From Amoebidium appalachense (taxonomy: Eukaryota > Ichthyosporea), in assembly GCA_963693365.1 (NCBI GenBank), contig CAVNZM010000006.1:2170001-2234000 (forward strand): a DNA stretch of 64,000 nt, given 5' to 3'. How positions within the stretch are numbered: the first letter of the stretch is position 1; the number at the start of each line of letters is the position of its first letter. This document shows positions 25,811 to 38,176 of the stretch, one piece after another. Below the pieces are notes generated by a model, which had not been told where the DNA came from, did no database searches, and worked only from the letters and a program-made list of their open reading frames with translations. The position numbers were made by a program, and so were the translations under genes.

Positions 25811-28552
25811 TTAAAACGGATATATTGAGGAAGAGAGGGAGAAAAGAGAATAAAACCGCAAATAACCTCCGGTTCTATTACGTATAAAGAAATTCAAAAA
25901 AAACGTTTTTACGAAAAGAGGCCCTACGTTAGCTAACAGGTTACACTTACACATACGAGCAGGAGACACCAGAAACCGATTACACGTGCACCGCCAAGCC
26001 ATAATCATCTTTGCGTTTTTATACCACACCACATTACGAATAAACGAATCTATGTAGGAACGAGACTCTCTAACCGTATCCGCCATATAGGCTACTAGTA
26101 GTTGGTGTTTTTGCGGTCCTAACACAGGAAGGGACTCAACACGCAGAGTAAAAAGATATCTATCAGCCATAGACTTGAAACTATTCATATTCACACTATG
26201 AGCTAGCCGTACCTCCGGTGGGGTCGCCAGCCATTCCGCATAACGCTCGACAATGGGCAGAGACGATGTGGAAGGGAAGAGGTAGAAGGGCGAGTCCGGC
26301 GGGGATGCATGTAGCCGGAAGAGCGGGTGGTCCGGGGCACAAGCGGACAGGCGGGTGATGTGCTCGTGAAATTTAAGGGCTAATTCGTGTACGCGTTGTG
26401 ATGGTGGTGTGAGTGCGTAGAGAGAATCAAAAAGGCGTCTAGGGATAGGTGTGAAAAGACCAGAGAGAAACATACAACAAAGTTGTGTAGTGGAAATAAT
26501 CTATTGATTGGAGGACATTATCAACAGTATCAGGGGGTGCCATAGCTAGTAAGGGCAACCCGTATTCAGACAAAGGGCGAGTAATATGTGCGAAATATAC
26601 TAAGACGGTTGTATAGGTGTACAGTATTAGAAAGATTAGCAAGATACACATACCTAAATAACCGAAGACACCTGCCTGCACTCTCCACCCGACGGTCGAT
26701 CATCCGTTTGAAACATATGCCCCATTCGCCCACCGGAATCCCCAAATACTTGTATTCGATTGGGCGAGGGAGGGGACTGCCGAAATACAAACGTCGTCCC
26801 AGGTTGGGATGGATTTTGATAAAAGGGCACACTTTTTAACGTTAACCTTCATATCATTACGCTGGCACCAGTGTTCAACCACACGTATATATTGCCGTAA
26901 TTCAATAGGATCGGATGACATAAGCACAATATCGTCGGCGAAAAAGAGGGCGGGTGGTGCCTTGGAAGGCAACCCCCCGTCAATTTGTGCTGCAGAAAGG
27001 GCGTCAGCCAAATCGTCAATATACAGGTTGAAAAGAAGTGGGCTTAGCAGGGACCCCTGTAGTATACGTCCCGCGCGTGCAGGTAAATCCCGGGGACAGC
27101 CGCCCATTAACCACCGCCCGTCCGCGCGTAAACGTAAACATAGCTTCCAGTAGCCGACCCATTTGGGATGGGACACCGCGGGTGGCCAACTTGGCCCACA
27201 AGCGAGGGAGGTCGACCGTGTCGTACGCATTCTTGAAGTCGATAAAGACGAGGTGCTCGGCATCACCTTGGGGTTGCGTTGTGTAGTGTGAGAATTTGAG
27301 CGTAACATGAGTGACGATTCCGAAACGCTCCCTGAAGTGGGTTTAGCTGGGAAGCCTGCTTAAGGGTGGGATTACGAGAAAAGGCCTGTAGAAGGCTACT
27401 TTCGAACAATCGGCGAAAGACGGACGTAAGTGTGATAGGGCGAAATTCGTGAATGGGACCCCGTGCAACCATTTTCTTGATGGGAAACATTATGATGTCC
27501 AGCCACTCCGAGGGCACTTTACCGACATCAGAATACCAGCTAAACAATTCGCTAAGAATACATGCAAGGGGTGGCGGCGGGCCACGCTGTTCGTCTTTCT
27601 CGGGGCGGGGTGGAATGAGTACCTTAAAAGTGCCATAGGGATGCCGTCCGGCCCACACGCTTTGCGGGACGGGTAGCGGGAGACTAACTGCCATACCGCA
27701 TCTGCGGTAAAGGGTGCCCCCAGTTCAGCCCCAAACTCAGCCGGCCCCGCTGGCCACGCCGTGTGTGGGGGCTGGTGGTGTGTCGGTGGGTGGAACAAAA
27801 ACAGGAGGGGGCGCCTGCCCCAGATTCGTGGCCGTACAGATCGGGTTACTTTTAAACAGAGTGCCGTAAAACGAATCAGTTGCAGTTTCCGGGTCGGATG
27901 ACGGGTCGGCCGTTATTTGAATCGAATGATCGCCGCGATTAATCTTCCGAATATTACCCAATAGCATGTGATACGGTAGAGGCTTACGTAAGGCAGCCTC
28001 CGCTTGGGGGCCGCGAGTGTGTGTAGTTCGTGGTTGTGGGTAACCTTGGGCACCTAAACAGGCATATTCACTGACGTCCCACAAGGTTTCTCGTACTGCA
28101 GACCAGACACTATCGATGAAGGTCTGGTCAGTTCGTAGCGGGGCTTGGCGTCCATCACGCACAAGCGACAATAGACTCGGTTGCACCGTCTGGGAAAAGA
28201 AGCGAGTGTCTGCTTGGCCGCGCTCGCTTTTAAGTTCGCGTACGTTAAGTCTGTAAGTGTGTTGTGGTGACGGCGTAGAAAGGCTAAGTGTAGTGCGAAA
28301 GACTATAGGTAGGTGGTCTGATGGTGGTGGGTGTAGGTTGTGGTGTACGTGTAAGGTGGAAGGACCAGAAGCTGCCCCCCAGTCCGTGCGGTGTTCTTGT
28401 ACTACAGATGAAAGAGTAAGGCGTAAGGCTGTAACAAAAGTGTGAAAAGTTGGTGTGCGTGGGTGGTTGGGTTTAAGTAGGGCAGTGTGCATGCAAGCAG
28501 GGAAGCACGTGTGCGTATCCAATAAATATATCTGTGTGGCAGGTCTGTACAT
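25811..28552 (-). pseudogene. Decayed non-LTR (LINE-type) retrotransposon with reverse transcriptase
   Basis: Read on the minus strand, pieces in three frames follow the order of a LINE ORF2. At 28552-27737, PPSDHLPI is the C-terminal motif of an APE-type endonuclease, followed by a linker. At about 27798-27263 come CGPDGIPM, FRPITL and LQGAFR, the early RT motifs. At about 27150-26860 come ILQGSLLSPLLFNLYIDDL and FFADDIVL, the latter being the catalytic (F/Y)xDD box. YKYLGIPV lies near 26770, and a long C-terminal piece at 26473-25811. Frame changes between these pieces show it is inactive. Most of the endonuclease is missing, so it is 5'-truncated. The outer borders are uncertain. It lies between the convergent M20 and bHLH-PAS genes. 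Confidence 0.88.
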
Positions 28553-28559
28553 TCATATG

Positions 28560-29413
28560 AGCTTTTGAGAGAGTTGTCGTCATGGGTTGTTCACACCAAC
28601 GGAATGGTCGTGGCACACTATAAGCGTATATCTCGTCCATAGTCTATCCACATGCTGCCTCTTGTTGTAATTTCAGTGGTGCCAACCATGGCCGTGACCC
28701 TCTCTGCCCCCTGTCCCAACCCAAACATTAGCATATCTACAAACCATCAAAAAACAACAGACACATCACTTAGATATATCCGTACACAGCTAAAATTAAC
28801 ACACACTCCAGCTAAGTATGTCCTCACATCCTTATTACACAACACACACACCAACATATGTATATCCACGACTACCACACGTCAGCATATGTACGTACAC
28901 AACAACTGTGTTTTTCCACAAACCACCAAAACACTATACACACGCAAGTTCAGTATATCCACACACCACCACGAGGATGAACACTACCATGGCCCATCCC
29001 CCCGGCAACAGTGTCTATTACCACACACAAACACACACCTACCAGGTGTGTGCGCATGCCTACACCCACATACACATACAACGATACACCCTCACAAGCA
29101 CTCAGTACACAGGAACACGCGCACACACACACATGCACACAAACCAACACGCACACAAAAGCGCACACAAACATATCCGCACACACGCCACACCTACCCA
29201 CATCCACCTACCCACCCACCCACCCACCTCACCCACCCAACCCGCTCAGCAAACCGGCACCCACACCCACCCCCACCCCCACCCCCAACCACACCCCCGC
29301 CCGCCCTTATCCACACACCCCCACCCCGACCCCACCACGCAACCACACACACACCCATGCACCCATGCACACACACACACACAGGCTCCACCCCCATCCC
29401 CCCCTACACCCAC

Positions 29414-29444
<31 letters not shown>

Positions 29445-29464
29445 ACCCCCACTCACCCACCCCC

Positions 29465-29499
<35 letters not shown>

Positions 29500-29521
29500 A
29501 CACACACACACCCACACGTAC
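28560..29521. other. CA- and C-rich region downstream of the bHLH-PAS exons
   Basis: Mostly CA-, CCCA- and C-rich simple sequence with poly(C) at about 29418-29444 and 29467-29499. The remaining 3' exon or exons of the bHLH-PAS gene, or its stop codon, should lie here or beyond, but none could be recognised. Confidence 0.45.
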
Positions 29522-31288
29522 CCGTGTGTCTGTGTGCACTTCTTATGTCGTCCAGGGCCTCCCCCAGGCTCCAGTTCTCCTCCCTCACGGCCCGTGCTGC
29601 CTCCTCAATGCTCTCCGCCTTGACCTGCCCAACCTGCAGAAAGGTCGGTGTGGTGAGGGCTATAGGAAGGTGGCAGGCATTGCACATGCACTAGACTGGG
29701 TGGGTGGGTGAAAAGATGGGTGTTGATAGCATGGGGATGGTGGGGATGGCAGGAGAGGGGGGGGGGGGGGGGGGGGAGGGCAGGTGGGTCTAATGGGAAG
29801 AGAGTTGGAGAGGACATGGCCCCTTCCAGAGGAAGGAGAGGAGAGGTTTTACAACTTATCTACGCCATAATGGAAGCTAGAAACTGTGCACGGGCATGCG
29901 CTTTGCACTGCGCAGGCGCCTGTGTGATCTATCAGAGGCGCACCTGCAGGCGCACAGGGCCGTGGGCTGGGGGCTGGACCTCCTCGAGCAGCTGCAGGCT
30001 GAAGGGCGCCACCAGCCGCACGGCCATCACCAGTCGCATGCAGTCGCTGGCCCCCGGCCCCTCCATCCACAGGTGCGCCTTATAGAAAGGGTCAGCACCA
30101 CGCCACGTGAAAAGGGGGGGGGGGGGGGGGGGGGGTTTTCGAGTAGACGACGTCAACATGAATGGGAGCATGACCACGTGGACACTGCAAAGCGCAGCAC
30201 TGTAGCTGGGGATAAGGGGTGAGGGCAGTGCACGTGTGCTTTGGTGCTTGGGGGGGGGGGGGGGGGGGGTTGAATGCGGAACACGGTACGAAGTACGCAT
30301 ACACGATGAGAAGCATGGTGCAGGACACATGCAAAGGCAAACACTCAAGTATGCAACATCAGCCATGCACACAGTATGCGTCATAAGCAGAGCCCATCCT
30401 CAGGGAGGGCCAAGTCACCAATTGCGTCTGAGTTTCGACCCCTTAGCCCGCGTATATACGACTCTCCAACTCAGACAGCAGCATCAACTGAACTTGGGAG
30501 GGTCAACCCGTCTTGATCAAAGACGAGCAGGGTTGCTTATGCAAGCAAGGTGAGCAAAACGGTGAAGATGTGTGTGCAAACTAAAGCAGTGCAGCGAAAA
30601 ATGCGTATGTGCTTACAGATGCACGACACAGAGCAACCACGCCCGGTTGCATGGAAGTAAAGCGGTCTCCACACAGTGGTCTGTCCTGAAAGGACACCTC
30701 TGAAAGAAGACTGGGGGGGTTTGAATGCGGAACACGGTACGAAGTACGCATACACGATGAGAAGCATGGTGCAGCACACATGCAAAGGCAAACATTCAAG
30801 TATGCAACATCAGCCATGCGCACAGTATGCGTCGGGGGAGGGGGGGGGGGGGGGGGGTTGGCGGCGGTGGTGGTGGTGGTGGTGTTGGTGGTGGTGTGTG
30901 TGCATGGGGGTGGGACAGGGGGCCGGGGGGGAGGGGGGGGGGGGAGGGGGGGGGGGGGGGGGGGGGGGAGTTACGGGTGCGGTTGGGGCATAGGGAAAGG
31001 TGGCTACGGGCAGGCAGGGATACTCTTGACATGGCCAGCAACCACAGAGGCAAATAAGCATCCATCTACTAACCATCCCCTCAATACACACAGCCAACAC
31101 AGACACACTGGCCTCTCCCTCTCCCTTCTCTCTCTCTCTCTCTCTCTCCCCCCCCCCCCCCCACTCTTTTTCCCTCCCACCCACCCTCTCTCTCTCGACC
31201 TCCCCTCCCTCCTCCACTCTTTTTCCCTCCCACCCTCCCTCTCCCTCTCGACCTCCCCCCCCCCCCCCTCCCCCCCCCTCCCCCCCCC

Positions 31289-31327
<39 letters not shown>

Positions 31328-31679
31328 GCCCGGTCCTGCAGCCAGTGAATGCCCACCCATCAGCTGAACTACTCCACCAACATATCCAAAATGCTTCTCA
31401 CCTTCTCCTCTCCCCCCCCCCCCCCCCCTCCCCCCTCCCCCGGCCCTCTGGACACGTTCACATAGCAACCATGCTCACGTGCAAGCCCACATGCACACAC
31501 ACACACACCAAACACACACACACACACACACACACACCTGGACCCACGTGTATGCCCTGTCCCCCCGTGTGGCCCATCTGAAGCAGACCTTTGCCTCCCT
31601 CCCCTCCCTCACCGCCTGCACGTGCGCAGCCTTCAGCCCTCCCAGGTCGTCATTGTGGCAGAACAGGTACGGGCTGCTG

Positions 31680-31754
<75 letters not shown>

Positions 31755-32635
31755 GGGGGGGGGGGGAGGGATCCTCAGTATGGCCCCTATCATCGGCAGG
31801 TACCCGAGATTTGGCCCCTTCACCTCGTAGTCGTAACCTATCCAATGGAACCCTCCATTTGGTCAGGAATGGGCCAACCCCCCCCACCCCCCTGCCTCCC
31901 CCTCCCCTTCCCGCCCCTCTTAGACGGGGTTCAAGTTTGCACATGCAGGTGGTCTTTGAGCAGAGCCAACACGTGCATGCTTTAAGCACTGCCAATGTCT
32001 AATGGCTGCATACATGAGTTGGGTCTGGAAGGTGCACTGTGCTTTCATATCTGCTGGGACGGGTAAGGCATCCCACATTCACCGAGAGAAGGGGTGGAGG
32101 GGGGGGGGGGGGGGGAGGGGGGGAGGAAGGGGATGAGGGGTCGGCAAGGAATGCAGTATTTGGGGATAGGCACCTATGTACTCTGTGGTGTCGTAGCCGA
32201 AGATGGTGCGTGCATTTGGGGTGATGTATGTGGTGATGCCTGCATGGTGAAAGTCAGTAAGTGCAGTGTCAGGCCATAGATGGTGAAAGAACAGTGCCTT
32301 GTATGCTGAATCTCATTATCGATCCAGCCGTGAACCCTTCAACATCAGCACCCCCTCCCCCTCCTCTCCCTCCCCCTTACTTCTCGCCCAAACACACGAG
32401 AGTACACACACACTCACAGGCAGGAGCACACATACGATTCAAGGCCAACACATATACAAACAGAGAGATAACAGACAGAGGCACACACATGCACATACAC
32501 ACACACACAAACACACACACACACATCTCTCTCTCTCTCTCTCTCGCGTGCGCACGCGCATACACATACACAAGCGTACATGTGACCACAACACACCTTA
32601 TTCTCCCTGCCTCCTTTCCTTCCTTCTCCCTCTAT

Positions 32636-32672
<37 letters not shown>

Positions 32673-33662
32673 TCCCCGCCATTTCCATACCAATGTGCAA
32701 AATAGTCACAACAGTACGGGAGGGATATGTTGGACCCATGTGTGTGAATGCCTGCACGTGTAAGTGCATATGCAGGGGTAGCATGCGACTGCATGCGTCT
32801 ACATGTGTACGTGTGTATGCAGGGGTAGCACGTGTACGTGTATATGCTTATGCCTGCATGTACCTGCATGTACCTGCATGTACCTGCATATACCTGCATG
32901 TACCTGCATGTGCATGTACCTGCATGTACCTGCATGTACCTGCATGTGCATGTACCTGCATGTGCATGTACCTGCATGTACCTGCATGTACCTGCATGTA
33001 CCTGCATGTACCTGCATGTACCTGCATGTACCTGCATGTACCTGCATGTGCATGTACCTGCATGTACCTGCATGTACCTGCATGTGCATGTACCTGCATG
33101 TACCTGCATGTACCTGCATGTACCTGCATGTACCTGCATGTACATGCAGGTACATGCATGTACATGCAGGTACATGCAGGTACATGCATGTGCATGTTCC
33201 TACATGTGTACGTGCAAAGGCATGTGCCTCCATGTGTATGTGCATGTGCAGGGGTAGCATGTGTACGTGCACTGCGTGTGCGTGCATGTGCCCGTGCATA
33301 TGCATAGGATAGCACGTGCCTGCACGTGTACATGCATGCACGTGTGCACCCCTGCACGTGTTTACGTTTATGCACGATTCACGTGTTTATGCATGCACGA
33401 TTGAATGCATGCATGTGTTATGCATGTGTTTATGCATGCACGATTGAATGCATGCACGATTGAATGCACGCACGATTGAATGCATGCACGTGTGCATGCA
33501 TGCACGATTGAATGCATGCATGTGTATGCACATGCATGTCAGCACGGCCCACTACCTGACAGCAGGTGGCGGCTATAAACTGTGCCTGGGTCCCTCCACG
33601 TGTCATCGCCTTCCAGAAACACCTTCGGGTTGATGCGCCGCAGACTCAGCAGCATGCCCTGT

Positions 33663-33703
<41 letters not shown>

Positions 33704-33742
33704 GGTGCGTGCGTGTGTGTGTGTGCGTGCGTGTGTATGCGT

Positions 33743-33785
<43 letters not shown>

Positions 33786-33802
33786 CGTGTGTGTGTGTGT
33801 GA

Positions 33803-33844
<42 letters not shown>

Positions 33845-36515
33845 CCAGTAGATCGTGTGTGATGGTTACCTGTGTGTGGGGTTTTTGGCTGTGTGCAGGA
33901 GTGGATGGACGAGTCGTGCATGTGTGGGTGTCCGGGTGTAGGTCGGTGTCAGGGTGTGGGCATGTGTGTTCCATGTATGTATGTGTGCATGTGGGAAGGG
34001 GGGAGGGGGGAGCGAGGGGTCAGAATGGGTTATAGAGTACGAAGGAGAGTTGGGGAGGGCAATGTGGGGTCGGGGAAGATGGTTTGGGAATGGACACGGT
34101 TGCTTGAAGAGGGAGGTGTGTTAGGAGACAAGAATGAGCACAATGCAGCAAACAGAGGCTGGATGGGCACGGTGGGTATATTCACATGTGCATGTATGTA
34201 GATTGTAGATGCACTTCATGTGTGTGTGTGTGCCCATGTGTGTGTGTAGGTGAATATGCACGTGTATTTGTGTGCCCATGTGTGTGTGTAGGTGAACATG
34301 CATGTGTGTGTGTGTGTCCATGTGTGTTTGTAGGTGAACATGCATGTGTATTTGTGTGCCCATGTGTGTGTGTAGGTGAACATGCATGTGTGTGTGTGTG
34401 CCCATGTGTGTGTGTAGGTGAACATGCATGTGTATTTGTGTGCCCATGTGAGTGTGTAGGTGAACATGCATGTGTATTTGTGTGCCCATGTGTGTGTGTA
34501 GGTGAACATGCATGTGTGTGTGTGTGCCCATGTGTATGTGTAGGTGAACATGCATGTGTATTTGTGTGCCCATGTGTGCGTGTAGGTGAACATGCATGTG
34601 TATTTGTGTGCCCATGTGTGTCAGTGCAAGCACGTATATATTTAGTTCTATGATTTGATGTATCATTATAGGTCTCCTTGCACGCTTGCGGTGGTGGTCG
34701 GTGCCCGGAAAAAGGGGGGGGGGGGGGGGGGGACTCCTACGTGGTGTGCTACGGGTGCGGTGTGTGCCGTGTACCACACATGGCCGCCCCCAACGATCAA
34801 GCGCACAATCATGCGGCCCCGGGGGTGGGTCTGATGCGCCGCCTGCAGCCGGGCCACATCCTCGCCATGCACCAGTGAGCCCAGCGGCATGCGGGCCAGC
34901 TCCTTGACACTGCTCATCTGTGGCCCGACCCGACCCGTGAGCTCACGGGCCAGCCCTTGCATGCCCAGTCTGCCCATGTCCCAGTCACTACAAATCCTTC
35001 CAACAAAGCCACCCCCCCCCCCCCCCCCCCCCACCCTAAACTAACACAAAGGAAAAACTCCGCTTGCGGCCTCAGGTACAAACTTTGACCTTGTTACCCA
35101 CGCACCAATCAGACCCCCTCCCCCTCCCCCCTCCTCCCCCGGCGCCCCCCCATCCTCACCACGCTCTCATCACCGCCACCATGCATGCACCCCCTTGCCA
35201 ACCAATCAGGCACGCACCAGCACGGAGCACATCTTCTGATTGGCCCAGGTGATTCTGCTGTCGTGACCCACCACCAATAGCAGGTCGGGGCTGTGCTCTG
35301 CGGCCTGCACGCCCCAGTCACGTGACTCTGAGTTGGGTGGGTCTGGCTCTGTCTGGGATAAACCCTGCGCATCGGCCATGATCTCTGGGGGTACACACAG
35401 GGTCAGCACACAGGCACACTGGTATCTGCAGAGATAGGTGGGTACCAAAAGCATGGGGGGGGCAATAAAGGGTTCAGCAACAGCCTTCTCATAACGGGGG
35501 GTAATAGGTGCCGGGCAACATGTACCCTGCCATGTAGGAGGCACAGGGGGTGAGGGTATGCAGCCAGGCAGGAAGCACAGGGAGGAGACAGGGAGGAGAT
35601 AGGGGGACCAACATGGGGCACATAGAGGAGATGGGGGGGGACCTACCTGGGGCACATCGAGCACATAGGGGGGGACCTACGTGGGGCACATAGAGCACAT
35701 ATGGGGGGGGACCTACGTGGGGCACATAGAGGAGACAGGGGGCGACCTACGTGGGGCACATAGGGCACATAGGGGGGAACCTACGTGGGGCCGTGCGCAG
35801 GAAGGCAATGGTGGCATCCAGCACGGTGCTGGTGGTCAGCTTCTCGGGGTTCGGAACACTGGCCAGGGCTGGAACCAGCTGCAGCAGCTCGGCCTGGCAC
35901 CGAGCCATCTCACTCCTCTGTGCTGCCGCTGCAAGCCGTCGCCGGGCAAGCCGGTTGAGCCCCGTGGTGGATCTGGGGGGGTGCAATTGAGAAAGTGCGT
36001 GGGGAAGGGGGTTTGTTGCAAGGTAGAAACAAGGAGTGGAAGGTTGATGGAGCGCTCCTAATAATCAAACCCCCAGCTTTGTGCAAATCCCCCTCCCCCC
36101 TCCCCCCCCCCTCCTACCCCACCCCTCCCTCCAGGAAAAAAAAAAAAAAAAACTCCACTAAACACCTCCCATGGTGCACGAGCCGGCACACCTGTCCTAT
36201 CCAAAAGCTGCCCCCAACCTCCCCCCTACCCCCCTTCCTTCCCTCCCTCCCCTCCCCCCCCCCCCCCAAACAAACAAACACACACACACATACACACCTC
36301 CTCCTTCCTTTCAACAGGTCCTAAGTGCACATACATCTTCAAAAATGTACACGAAACCATCAGTCGAGACTGGATACGTAGGTGCTTTTTAGATGCCCAA
36401 AAAACAAGAGTGGGTGGGATAAAAACGTGAGACAGCACGGCCCGGGCAGGCCTGGTGCCTGCACTCATATGTACTCACATACCCAAGTCACCAACACCCC
36501 CTCACATAAACTCGT

Positions 36516-36571
<56 letters not shown>

Positions 36572-36659
36572 ACACACATATGCACACACATACACACACA
36601 CACAGACTCTCGGAAACACACAGACACACTCCGCACACACTCGGCGCACGCACACACAT

Positions 36660-36694
<35 letters not shown>

Positions 36695-37377
36695 CTCACT
36701 CGCACACACAACGCGCACACACACACACAGACGTACCGACGTGCACATACCTTCGCACACAGACATGCACACACACGCCCATGCAAACACCTCTGAACGC
36801 ACGCACGCCTTCACGCGCACACGAAAACGGATCAGCACACAGATGTACAAGGATGGTACAACCACACATCCGCAAGTGATAAAAAGAGATCTGCACACGC
36901 ATACAGATAAGCAACAGTTACACTTCAAGAACACATCTAGCTATGCCTGCTGGCAGCATAGAGCACAGAGCAAGGCACAAGCACACACCCAGCGGTGATA
37001 ACATGCCGTGAAAGCATGCTCGCAAGTTGCAAAACACAAGTGTACAAGACAACGTGTGTTAGGCACAACCACACCAACCGTATCCACTTGCAACTCCTCC
37101 TTCCACATATATCCACACGGGCACGCACTTGTATACACACCTGGAAAACCTAATTCTCCTCTGGAACAGACACTGGCCGTGCCAAAACACGTTGCCACTT
37201 TCACCACACACACGGTCAGGCATGTGCGCAAGGAAAGAAACATATAGCATCTACTTGAAACTGTTATACCCATCCCCCTCTCTTTTCAAAAGCACCCACC
37301 CACCTCTGTGGCGGGGGCTCCTCCCCCTCCGCCTCCCCATGGCTGTGGCCGTGGTCGGCGTGGCCGGGCTCAGCCAT
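29522..37377 (-). CDS. bHLH-PAS-PAS protein (CLOCK/ARNT-like), 3' end unresolved
   Basis: Minus-strand exons in transcript order: 37377-37304, 35972-35785, 35384-35218, 34917-34741, 33658-33556, 32239-32174, 31680-31538, 30078-29944, 29633-29522. All have GT-AG borders and every phase fits, giving at least 388 aa. An in-frame stop lies just before the ATG at 37377. Residues ~30-86 form a helix-loop-helix; helix 2 ([16 protein letters not shown]) resembles CLOCK. PAS-A (~119-215) includes [16 protein letters not shown] and [14 protein letters not shown] (~231-325) includes [40 protein letters not shown] and [10 protein letters not shown]. These folds make dimers and sense ligands or partners in animal circadian, hypoxia and dioxin regulators. 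The basic region is odd: the E-box-contacting Glu position is Ala, so direct DNA binding is doubtful. The last donor (29521) and the C-terminus are uncertain, as is the exon 4 donor (34741 or 34753). Confidence 0.85.
30250..30550 (-). mobile_element. C-tailed dispersed repeat, copy B
   Basis: The reverse strand reads from GCATAAGCAACCCTGCTCGT through GTCGAAACTC and GAGGATGGGCTCTGCTTA to CGCATTCAAC, directly followed by a C run of about 20 (poly(G) at 30250-30269 on the plus strand). It lies in a bHLH-PAS intron, in the sense orientation of that gene. Confidence 0.75.
30713..30833 (-). mobile_element. C-tailed dispersed repeat, 5'-truncated copy C
   Basis: Nearly identical to the 3' part of copy B. 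On the reverse strand it runs from GACGCATACTGTG to CGCATTCAAA and then seven Cs. The 5' half is absent, as expected for 5'-truncated retroposition, although other deletions could do the same. Confidence 0.75.
31681..31736 (-). repeat. Microsatellite forming the acceptor of bHLH-PAS exon 7
   Basis: (GT)n on the plus strand, so (CA)n ending in CAG on the transcript. It directly abuts the exon that starts at 31680. On the other side the same exon is followed by (GT)n in the transcript, which forms its donor (plus-strand CA repeat at about 31496-31537). Confidence 0.92.
32848..33200. repeat. 10-bp minisatellite (TGCATGTACC)n with orientation switch
   Basis: About 30 units of TGCATGTACC with some 6-bp GCATGT insertions. 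Near 33140-33190 the unit appears as its reverse complement (CATGCAGGTA), so the end of the array can fold back on the rest. It lies in a bHLH-PAS intron. Long open frames across it are a by-product of the repeat period. Confidence 0.9.
33390..33535. repeat. ATGCATGCACGATTGA short tandem repeat
   Basis: Five to six imperfect copies of GCATGCACGATTGAAT in the same bHLH-PAS intron, close to the exon that ends at 33556. Confidence 0.8.
33659..33842 (-). repeat. Microsatellite forming the acceptor of bHLH-PAS exon 5
   Basis: (GT)n with GC interruptions on the plus strand. On the transcript it is (CA)n ending CACACAG immediately before the exon that starts at 33658. Confidence 0.92.
34219..34630. 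repeat. 42-bp minisatellite, about 10 units
   Basis: Units contain GTAGGTGAACATGCATGTGT and GTGCCCATGTGTG at a 42-bp period with few differences. Because 42 is divisible by 3, open frames run through it on both strands. It lies in a bHLH-PAS intron. There are no unique spacers, so it is not a CRISPR array. Confidence 0.9.
36519..36740. repeat. (CA)n and (CACG)n arrays in bHLH-PAS intron 1
   Basis: A CA repeat (36519-36566), then CA-rich sequence and a block of about eight ACGC/GCAC tetramers (36661-36696). Confidence 0.9.
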
Positions 37378-38110
37378 AGTGGTCTAGCCGGCCAGCCTGT
37401 GTGCGTGTGTGGCCGCCTGCCCCGCTACCATGCTGCACGGCAGATGCTGCCAATCTGTGTGCACGTGCGTGCCTGGTGCCGTGCTGCTGTGTGTGCGTGC
37501 CTGGTGCCGTGCTGCGTGTGCCTGTTGCCGCTGCTGTGTGTGCGCCTGGTGGCTATGCTGCCCCTATCCCTTCTACGCTGCTAATAACTATGCTGCTAGA
37601 TGCTGCCCCCCCGGCGTAATATGCCGGACCTAGTTCCCCCTCCCTTTAGGCCCGGCGCACACCTACAACGGCACAGCAATGCTAATACTACAGTAGAGGA
37701 AAAGGCACACACTGCTAACACTAACTATAGTAAAGGGGAAAACTACATAACGCAAGGAAAAAACACGCAGCTATAGAAAAAACACGCACACACACCCGTG
37801 CTCTCACACCGGTGTCCGTCGAGATCTGACGGGGGGACATGAGCCAGAAATGTCTGATCATGGGCAGAATTCGAATTCGGCTTCCATCGCCTGTGACACA
37901 AACGAGGGAAACCTCGGGAGTTAAAAAGTTTAGCCTCAGACTCTGAGGGGATCCGGCCCGACGGTACCGGTGCCGCCAGCCGCTCTCTAATCTCTACCTC
38001 TCTTAGATCTCCACCCCTCTCTCTCTCTCTCTCCGTCTCTCTGTATCTCTCTCTCACCCTCTTCTTGCCCCCGCCCCAAGTTCTGTGTCTCTCTCTCTAG
38101 CTCTCTCTCT

Positions 38111-38176
<66 letters not shown>

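Noticed and set aside
28652-29711. Very long plus-strand open frames rich in His, Thr and Pro
   Set aside because: They are translations of CA- and C-rich simple sequence, which lacks stop codons in several frames.
31771-31870. bHLH-PAS exon containing GPNLGYLP on the minus strand
   Set aside because: It looked PAS-like, but the exon at 32239-32174 joins in phase on both sides and supplies the full PAS-B segment.
32261-33307. 348-codon plus-strand frame with repeated [10 protein letters not shown] units
   Set aside because: Produced by the 10-bp minisatellite inside a bHLH-PAS intron; the 10-mer cycles through three frames without stops.
34219-34630. CRISPR-like regular repeat
   Set aside because: Units are contiguous with no unique spacers, and the context is a eukaryotic intron.
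37871-37886. GAATTCGAATTCGGCTT, similar to a cloning-vector flank
   Set aside because: Only a short match and no vector sequence around it. Chance or a local EcoRI-like duplication is simpler.
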